Positions 52,534 through 58,906 of a DNA stretch of 58,906 bases are shown one piece after another. This DNA is from Treponema sp. (GTDB lineage: Bacteria > Spirochaetota > Spirochaetia > Treponematales > Treponemataceae). Below the pieces are notes generated by a model. That model was not told the origin of the DNA. It did not search any database and saw only the letters and a program-made list of their open reading frames with translations. The stretch lies in assembly GCA_017962965.1 (NCBI GenBank), contig JAGCUI010000060.1, forward strand, positions 1 through 58,906, written 5' to 3'. The first letter of the stretch is position 1. The number at the start of each line of letters is the position of its first letter. The position numbers and the translations under genes are program-made.

Positions 52534-55500
52534 CTAGAAAATATTTGTTCTCAAACCGAATGCAAACTGGAATACCATACTGTTGATAGACTCGCCTGCA
52601 ACGTCCGATGGAATGAACCAGAGGGAAGCTTCGGTGTAGAACGAGAATGCACTGAACATCGATGCGTTCTTTCTTACAATCCTTGGGAATTCCATCTGTA
52701 ATTCGATTGCAGAAAGCCACTGTGGTTTTCCTGAACCAGTTTCATTAAAGCGTGAGAACTGCGCACCAACGGCAAAGTTAGCGTACAACCATTCCCAGTC
52801 ATGACCCCAGAAGTAGCTGAATGGAATCTGAGAGATGTTTGCAAGCAGCTTAAAGCCGAATACATTGTCTCCACCATAACGCATTACTGTAGGATCTTTT
52901 CCTAAGATGTTGTTTGCCATATCACGCTGACTCTGTGTGAACTGACCCCACTGGAACTGTACCTTTACGTTGTCGTCGAAGAATGTAAGTCCGGCACCAA
53001 TTTCGTAGAGTGTAGCACCCCAGAAGTGGAAGTCTAAGTACAAGCCCTGGATGAATGATGGAACTTCGTATGCAGATTTATCACCCTTACGCAATACTAC
53101 AGTTACATCTTCAAGTTTAACGTCATCGCTCGAAAGTCCGCTTACATCAAGTACCTGGTTGTATCTTCCGCCCTTTCCTGGAGCAATGAGCTTAATCTTA
53201 GGACTTGTGTTATCAATCTGTACGATTGTACGTTCAATAGCCTTGTCTCCGCTCATCATTGTTACGCGTACAAGGATAAAGTGATATCCTTCCGACAAAT
53301 CCTGGTTTTCGATACGGTATTCCCACTTGTTCTTTGTAGAAAGCTGTGTGAATGTTTTACCGTTATCAAGACTTATTTCAATGCACTGAATTGTCTTCTT
53401 GGCATTGAGGGCTGCCTTCTGTTCTTTATTTGTTTCCTTTGAATCAAGCTTTTCTTTTTCTGCATCGGAAAGGATACAACCTGCCTTACCCTTTAAGTAT
53501 GGACGATCTGTTGCAAAGTCTCCGTATACAAAGTTATCCAAAGTAATCCATGGTCCGCTCTGGCTGTAAGTAATTGTCTGTTCACGTGAAGTTACCCTTC
53601 TACCGTTCTTGAGAACTGCTTCAACCTTATATGTGTGAGTACCGTCTGTCATATCAACGCGGTTTCTCTTAATTGATTCTCCGTTTTCATCAACTTCTCC
53701 AGAGTCTTCTGTTGTTGGAGGAGTGATTTCGAACTTGAAGAATCCTGAATCTGTAAGGTTAGTTTCTTTTACAACCTTGTTATCAACATAGAGTCTTAAA
53801 GTTTCAACTTCTGTATCAGGCTGAACTTCTGTCTGACCATAAATGTTGAAGTATCCGTTCTTGTGTTCACCATTCAATGGATAAAGGATGTCTACAGTTG
53901 CAGTAGGCTTGTTCTTATCGATATGAATGTTGCGGCTTACGTTTGTTTTGTTTCCGGCTTTATCTTCTCCGGTAAGTTCAACGTTATAGAAGCCGTTTGG
54001 TAAGCTTGAAATATCAAGTGTTTCACCAATAATACGGTCAATCTTGAGGTTTCTTACAACTGTTGAACCAGATCTGTCCATGCTGCGGATTGTTACATAC
54101 ATCTTTGTAATTTCTACGTTATCGTATGCATAACCCGAGAAGAACAATGTACCAGTTGAAGTTGAATCATCAAGAGGATATTCGAGAATAATGTTTGGCG
54201 CATTGTTATCAATGTTGATAAGGCTCGAATAAAGACCTGTAATTCCGTAGTTATCTGTAACTCTAAGGAATACTACCTGAGTTCCACCTGGAATTGCACG
54301 TGTATCAACCTTATAAGACCATCTTTCCTTACCGGTAGCGTCGTTGTAGCTGTTTCCGTTATCAAGAGAAACTTCTACCTTCTTAATACCGTTCTTATCA
54401 GAAGCAACTCCGGAAATTTCGATTACATCACGAACTGAAGTATCGATTGTAGGTTTTTCTACAGAACCCTTTGGCTCTTCCAGAGAAATTCTGAACTTGC
54501 GTCTTACTTCTTCACCACGAACACCATTCTGGTCTACTGCATATACAGTTACAGTGTGTTCGTTATCTGTCATTTCTTCAATCGGAACAAAGATTTCGTA
54601 ATTAGAAGTCAATGGATATTCAGCTTCAGGATTGTTCTGTCCGTAAACTTCGTCCTTAGCAACCTGTCTGTATTGTCCGTTATCAATTCTATAGAATACC
54701 TTTGAGTCACCATCATCATCATAAACTACACCCGAAATTGTGAAGTTTCTTGTAAGAACTTCTTCTTCGTTTGGAATATGGATTTCGGCAACAGGTAAGT
54801 CTGATTTATTATCAACCTTGAAGTCCCATGAATTGATTGACTTAGAGTTTCCGGCTTCATCAACAAATGTAAAGCCCATTCTTGCGTCGATCGGCTGGCT
54901 CTTTGTACCAACGTGTGTTGTTACAAGTGGTCCAATCGGGAGTTCATTTCTTGTTCCGCCGTAAGAATAATATGCTTTTCCTACAACACCAATATCTTCT
55001 ACTTCGAATACAATCAGGTTATCACCGTTTACAATATCACCGGCCAATGGAGCAATTACCCTTACTTCCGGAGCTGTTGTATCCTTGAATACTGCAAGAT
55101 TTGCATAAGCAACGTGTCCTGCATTATCAACTGCACGGATATCTACCTGAACAAGACCGTCTTCCATGCCGGAAACATCAATGTCTCTTCCGAATGTAAC
55201 ACCACGTCCGCCTTCAATAGAGAATTTTCTCCAATTTTCACCGTTATCAATAGAGTATTCTACGCTTCTAACACCAAGTGCATCCTGTGCTGTACCCTTA
55301 ATTGAAAGTGTATTTCTTACCCAGGAACGACCGTCCTGTGACTGAATAACAAGGTTTGGTCCTTCTGAGTCGGCAAGAATATTGATTGCACGTGATTCTA
55401 CAACACGGCCATAAGGATCTGTAATTCTAACTCTTACACCTCTGTAGTTTCCGTCCTTTTCTGCAGTAAGAATGACTACATTTCCTTTAACTTCTACTGC

Positions 55501-58500
55501 TAAACCTGGAGTAGGTGTGCTGAGTTCGGCTTTAAAGGTTGTTGGAATATTTACATAGTAGAAAACCTGAGAGCCACTTGGCATAACATAGTTTCCGTCC
55601 TGTGAATCGTAAGCAGAGAATGAATCCATATAGTTGTAAACTCTTTCTGCATCATCACTGAGCTCTGTTTTTGGTCTTACAACAAGGATTGTACCTGTTA
55701 CAACTGTATCCTTTAATCCGCTGGCTTTTACAACTGCCTTAATATGATTTACACGAGCTGGAAGATTTCCGATTGGGATTTCTGCATAATATCTTCCGTC
55801 TCCGTCTTTACTTACTTTTGCAGACCCTGCCTGCTTTGCATCTCCACCAGGAACTGCATCACCGTAGATTTCGTAAGAAACTGAACCAACAGATGCAAAT
55901 GTGCTTATGAACATCTTGAGGAAGTGTTTCTCTGATTTATTTGAATCCTTTGGTAATGTAACAGCCATACCACTGTAGTAAGCCCCGTCGTCAAAGTTAG
56001 AGAAGCGTGCCTGAATGTCCGGCTGCTTTGAAACAGTTGGAGATTTGAATGTTGAAGCACCGCTTTCTGCATTTACTGTCATGCTGAATGCATTTGCACC
56101 AACCTTCATAGAAGAGCGAGGGAAAATTTCAACGTGTTTGTCGATTTCGCCCTGGTAAACTGCTACACCAAACAAGTCTTCACTTTCGAACCATGTATTA
56201 AAGAGCTTTGGAGCTGCAATTCTTGTCCCTTCTTCATTTTTTACAATTTCCGGAATTGTAGAAACTACAACCGCAGCAGAAGTTTTGTTTCCTGCACGGC
56301 TTTCTGCAAGGATTTCTACAACAAAATATCCGGTTCCAAGGTCCTGAGTATCCAGGTTGATTCCGAATGAACCGCCTGCTAAGCTTGCGTCCTTGTATTC
56401 TGCATCCATTGAAGGAGTGATTTTTGTTACTACGTTTGTTTTTGGATCAAGAGCTGCAGCTACTCTTAAAAGTCTGTATTTAACTTTTAAAAGTCCTGTT
56501 TCGCAGGAAACATTACCTGTAATTCTTACGTTTCCGCTTGTTCCGTCAACTGCTTTTCCTTCTACTCTTGTGTTATTTGCACGGATAGAAGAGAAAACAG
56601 GAAGTGCTGTATCGTTTACAAAGATGATTGGCTTTGATTCAACAACACGGCCGTTTCTGTCTGTTCTAACACGGATTTTTACAGGTTCTGAAGAACCAAC
56701 TGCACGTCCTGCTTCGATTACAACAGAATTTCCAACCAATTTTGCTCTTGCAAATGGAGTTGAAGGAGAAATTTCTACTGCTGTAGCATTTCCACCCAAT
56801 ACGTAACCGCTTACAGGGATTTCAGGGTTGTTCTGAACGCGTAAAATTCCGTCTGATTCAACAAATACACTGTCGTCCAATACAAGCTGGAGTGTATCGC
56901 TCTTGATTTTAGAGGTTTCTGTTACGTGGAAGAATGCACGGTACATTGAAACGCGTCCGAGAGAGTCGGTTGCTTTAATATCAATGTTCATCATACCGCG
57001 TCCGCCTGTTGCTGTAACAGGAATAGAAACCTTATATGAACCTGCGTTCTTTAATTCAACTTTCTTTTCTTCTGCAATGCCTGCTCCAGTGAGCTTTGTT
57101 TCTACAGAAGTTAATCCAAGCTGAGCTGCAACGTTTACTTCGAATACGCCGTTTGTTTCAGGATGGATTTCCATACCGTTTACAAAGGCAGTACCGCTCA
57201 TTACAGCACCACTGAATGTTGGAGCCACACCCTTTGATTCAACTGTAACTGAAACAGGATTACCTGCAACACCGTTTTCGTCATAAGGAGTTACTGTAAT
57301 TTTGTGGCTTCCTGCTGATAATTCAGTTGCTTTACAGAATGTATAACTGTAGGCACCGTTTGTTTCATATTCAACCGGAGTATTTCCATCAAGCTGAACA
57401 ACAACCTTACCTACTCTGTCATCATCTTTTACAAAACCGCGGACATAAACAGGTTCATCACCGGCATAAAGTTTACCAGGCTGTGGATCTGCAATTGTAG
57501 CAATTGGTTTATCGCTGTCCGGGTCAATAGAAATATTTTTAGAGGTTTCAACGACGTTTCCGGCATTATCAGTTGCTTTAATAACAAGCTTTCCTGATTT
57601 GCTCTTTGCATTTACAACGTCTATATCAAGATTCCAGTATGGGTTACCAGGAACAAGCTCAAAGTCTCCCTTCTGATCTCCAAATTCCCATGAAAGTGAA
57701 GTAATTCCCATTGAATCCTTTGCAAAACCTGCAGCAGAGAATTTTCCGTTTACAACCATACCGTCTTCCGGATAAATAATCTGAACATCAGGCTTAGTAT
57801 TATCTATAAAATAGAGGAATGAATAATATCCCACAGAACCCGCTTCATCTATGGCTTTAAACCATACAACAGATGGTCCGTCCGGGAATTTTTTAGTATC
57901 AACAGAGAAACTGAAGTTACATAATGCATTTTTTGTCTTAGATTTATTATCTTTTGATGATGAAACACTTACAGGGCTAAAGAATTCACCATTATCTGTT
58001 GAATAATAGAGTTCTTTAATACCGTTTCCGTCTCCAACCTGTCCTTTAAAAGAAACGTTTCCGCATACAAGCTGTCCCATTCCAAGGTTCTGAACCTCTG
58101 TTACAGGCTGTTTACGGTCGAGCTGCCATCTGAGAACATAAGGATCGCTTTCGAGTCCGTTAATATCGTATCCGATGACTTTGATTGTATGTGGACCTTC
58201 TTCGAGATCGTTTGTATCAAGGTAATATGACCAGAATTCCTGTCCCTTTGCCTGAACAGTCTTTTCTATGCTTTCACCGGCCTGGTTCACCTTTCCTTCA
58301 TCAAGAATAAGCATGACCTTACTTACACCATCGTCGTCCACACAGGTACCTACGATGTTAAGGTTACCAACAACGCGCATATCAATATACGGGTTAGTAA
58401 TACCAACAATTGGCTTATCTGATTCGGGATCTACATAAATGTTAAAAGGTCCTTCAACAGTCGTATTTCCGCCAAGGTCAGTTGCAGTAATCATAATATT

Positions 58501-58671
58501 GTACTTCTGAGCCTTTTTCTTGGTACGGCTTTCAAGATCAACCTTTGTCTGCCAGCTTTGAAGATTATCAACTTTAATCTCTTCAACGTCTTTTTTACCG
58601 TGAGCAAAAATCTGGAGTGCGCCAAGGCAAACAAATCCTAAAACACATAAAAGTTTTCTGTTTTTCATCAT
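52534..58671 (-). CDS. giant Ig-like-repeat protein with C-terminal barrel-like domain
   Basis: From the ATG at 58671, which has AGAGG upstream, the product has 2045 residues. It starts with a signal peptide (MMKNRKLLCVLGFVCLGALQIFA). About 1850 residues then form many Ig-like or Bacterial-Ig-like repeats, seen from recurrent SLDNG/STDNG motifs (VEVSLDNGNSYNDA, IEISLDNGKTFTQL, LYYSTDNGEFFSPV) and DNAGN-type turns. The last ~190 residues (GLYLDFHFWGATLYEIGAGL ... FQFAFGLRTNIF) alternate polar and aromatic residues and end in phenylalanine, like an outer-membrane beta-barrel. It could be a surface adhesin or a structural envelope protein. Confidence 0.75.
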   Translation of the reverse strand: MMKNRKLLCVLGFVCLGALQIFAHGKKDVEEIKVDNLQSWQTKVDLESRTKKKAQKYNIMITATDLGGNTTVEGPFNIYVDPESDKPIVGITNPYIDMRVVGNLNIVGTCVDDDGVSKVMLILDEGKVNQAGESIEKTVQAKGQEFWSYYLDTNDLEEGPHTIKVIGYDINGLESDPYVLRWQLDRKQPVTEVQNLGMGQLVCGNVSFKGQVGDGNGIKELYYSTDNGEFFSPVSVSSSKDNKSKTKNALCNFSFSVDTKKFPDGPSVVWFKAIDEAGSVGYYSFLYFIDNTKPDVQIIYPEDGMVVNGKFSAAGFAKDSMGITSLSWEFGDQKGDFELVPGNPYWNLDIDVVNAKSKSGKLVIKATDNAGNVVETSKNISIDPDSDKPIATIADPQPGKLYAGDEPVYVRGFVKDDDRVGKVVVQLDGNTPVEYETNGAYSYTFCKATELSAGSHKITVTPYDENGVAGNPVSVTVESKGVAPTFSGAVMSGTAFVNGMEIHPETNGVFEVNVAAQLGLTSVETKLTGAGIAEEKKVELKNAGSYKVSIPVTATGGRGMMNIDIKATDSLGRVSMYRAFFHVTETSKIKSDTLQLVLDDSVFVESDGILRVQNNPEIPVSGYVLGGNATAVEISPSTPFARAKLVGNSVVIEAGRAVGSSEPVKIRVRTDRNGRVVESKPIIFVNDTALPVFSSIRANNTRVEGKAVDGTSGNVRITGNVSCETGLLKVKYRLLRVAAALDPKTNVVTKITPSMDAEYKDASLAGGSFGINLDTQDLGTGYFVVEILAESRAGNKTSAAVVVSTIPEIVKNEEGTRIAAPKLFNTWFESEDLFGVAVYQGEIDKHVEIFPRSSMKVGANAFSMTVNAESGASTFKSPTVSKQPDIQARFSNFDDGAYYSGMAVTLPKDSNKSEKHFLKMFISTFASVGSVSYEIYGDAVPGGDAKQAGSAKVSKDGDGRYYAEIPIGNLPARVNHIKAVVKASGLKDTVVTGTILVVRPKTELSDDAERVYNYMDSFSAYDSQDGNYVMPSGSQVFYYVNIPTTFKAELSTPTPGLAVEVKGNVVILTAEKDGNYRGVRVRITDPYGRVVESRAINILADSEGPNLVIQSQDGRSWVRNTLSIKGTAQDALGVRSVEYSIDNGENWRKFSIEGGRGVTFGRDIDVSGMEDGLVQVDIRAVDNAGHVAYANLAVFKDTTAPEVRVIAPLAGDIVNGDNLIVFEVEDIGVVGKAYYSYGGTRNELPIGPLVTTHVGTKSQPIDARMGFTFVDEAGNSKSINSWDFKVDNKSDLPVAEIHIPNEEEVLTRNFTISGVVYDDDGDSKVFYRIDNGQYRQVAKDEVYGQNNPEAEYPLTSNYEIFVPIEEMTDNEHTVTVYAVDQNGVRGEEVRRKFRISLEEPKGSVEKPTIDTSVRDVIEISGVASDKNGIKKVEVSLDNGNSYNDATGKERWSYKVDTRAIPGGTQVVFLRVTDNYGITGLYSSLINIDNNAPNIILEYPLDDSTSTGTLFFSGYAYDNVEITKMYVTIRSMDRSGSTVVRNLKIDRIIGETLDISSLPNGFYNVELTGEDKAGNKTNVSRNIHIDKNKPTATVDILYPLNGEHKNGYFNIYGQTEVQPDTEVETLRLYVDNKVVKETNLTDSGFFKFEITPPTTEDSGEVDENGESIKRNRVDMTDGTHTYKVEAVLKNGRRVTSREQTITYSQSGPWITLDNFVYGDFATDRPYLKGKAGCILSDAEKEKLDSKETNKEQKAALNAKKTIQCIEISLDNGKTFTQLSTKNKWEYRIENQDLSEGYHFILVRVTMMSGDKAIERTIVQIDNTSPKIKLIAPGKGGRYNQVLDVSGLSSDDVKLEDVTVVLRKGDKSAYEVPSFIQGLYLDFHFWGATLYEIGAGLTFFDDNVKVQFQWGQFTQSQRDMANNILGKDPTVMRYGGDNVFGFKLLANISQIPFSYFWGHDWEWLYANFAVGAQFSRFNETGSGKPQWLSAIELQMEFPRIVRKNASMFSAFSFYTEASLWFIPSDVAGESINSMVFQFAFGLRTNIF

Positions 58672-58804
58672 AAAACCTCTTTTTAATCCGCAAGTAAACT
58701 CCACCGCATATATTATCGGCTAATATTGCTGAATTCTCAAATTTTTTTTCAAAATTCGGTATTAATGTAAGCAGTAAAATATAATGTCGCCAAAATAAAA
58801 GAAA

Positions 58805-58869
58805 AGGTTTCTTTAAACTGTTATAATTTTGTTACCACACAAAAACTAATAACGGAGAAAAGAAACCTA
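58805..58869 (+). promoter_or_regulatory. extended -10 promoter within a 10-bp inverted repeat
   Basis: AGGTTTCTTT (58805-58814) and AAAGAAACCT (58860-58869) are inverted and flank an extended -10 box TGTTATAAT (58819-58827) and the GGAG ribosome binding region. The second arm ends directly at the start of the partial gene. The arms could form an mRNA hairpin, a binding site or an element end. Confidence 0.4.
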
Positions 58870-58906
58870 TGAAAACAATAACAGAAAACAGAAAAAAGTT
58901 CACCCA
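58870..58906 (+). CDS. start of an unidentified gene
   Basis: The window ends 12 codons into this frame (MKTITENRKKFT). ACGGAGAA lies upstream of the ATG, an extended -10 box precedes it, and an inverted repeat surrounds the promoter. Too little is visible to assign a family. Confidence 0.4.

Overview
The window looks like chromosomal DNA from a saccharolytic, low-GC spirochaete, most likely a rumen or gut Treponema. The reasons are: an XPB-type helicase with its partner gene (the pair seen in T. pallidum), an HPr/HPr-kinase pair without a full PTS, a Gld-like ABC cassette, signal-peptide proteins of treponemal style, and many glycan-degrading enzymes. The genus is an inference from gene content; no rRNA is present.

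Left part (1-10700): the conserved rpmG, tRNA-Trp, secE, nusG, rplK, rplA, rplJ, rplL cluster on the minus strand, a tRNA-Thr, then cysE, radA and hsp20 on the plus strand. Two intergenic stretches hold unexplained structure: a probable ~99-nt small RNA with its own promoter and terminator (4252-4385, minus) and a GC-rich island (5938-6090). They are followed by pgsA, a cytidylate-kinase-like gene, a Nudix hydrolase, and a two-gene envelope operon (lipoprotein plus LysM protein).

Middle (10787-34605): a PC4-like protein; the minus-strand operon hpf-hprK-ptsH-lexA-holA; pth; a four-gene Gld-type ABC cassette (ATPase, permease, GldG-like, DUF4340). The plus strand then carries an orphan EIIC-like membrane protein, a domain-permuted GH3 glycosidase, an O-acetylhomoserine sulfhydrylase-type enzyme, a GT2 glycosyltransferase, a large lipoprotein, a trehalase-like glycosidase, ppx and ppk (polyphosphate), and a GH130 mannosylglucose phosphorylase.

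Right part (34602-58906): the minus operon xpb, helicase-associated partner, phosphoglycerate-mutase-like, sua5; a Nudix-HD fusion; a membrane protein with a LuxR-like C-terminus; a convergent intergenic region with an array phased at 10.5 bp; and an operon that splits PurH function into a stand-alone AICAR transformylase and a PurO-type IMP cyclohydrolase, with plsC and a DUF624 membrane protein. Next come a PfkB sugar kinase, GH43 and an Rrf2 regulator, then a CAU-anticodon tRNA followed by about 300 bp of repeated hairpins. The window ends with trxA, mnmE, a DUF4015-type glycosidase, a 2045-residue Ig-like protein with a probable C-terminal beta-barrel, and the start of an unidentified gene.

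The most promising unexplained signals are the small RNA at 4252-4350, the tRNA-linked hairpin array at 48011-48321 and the helically phased repeat at 41776-41865. No CRISPR array, prophage, complete insertion sequence or obvious defence system was seen.
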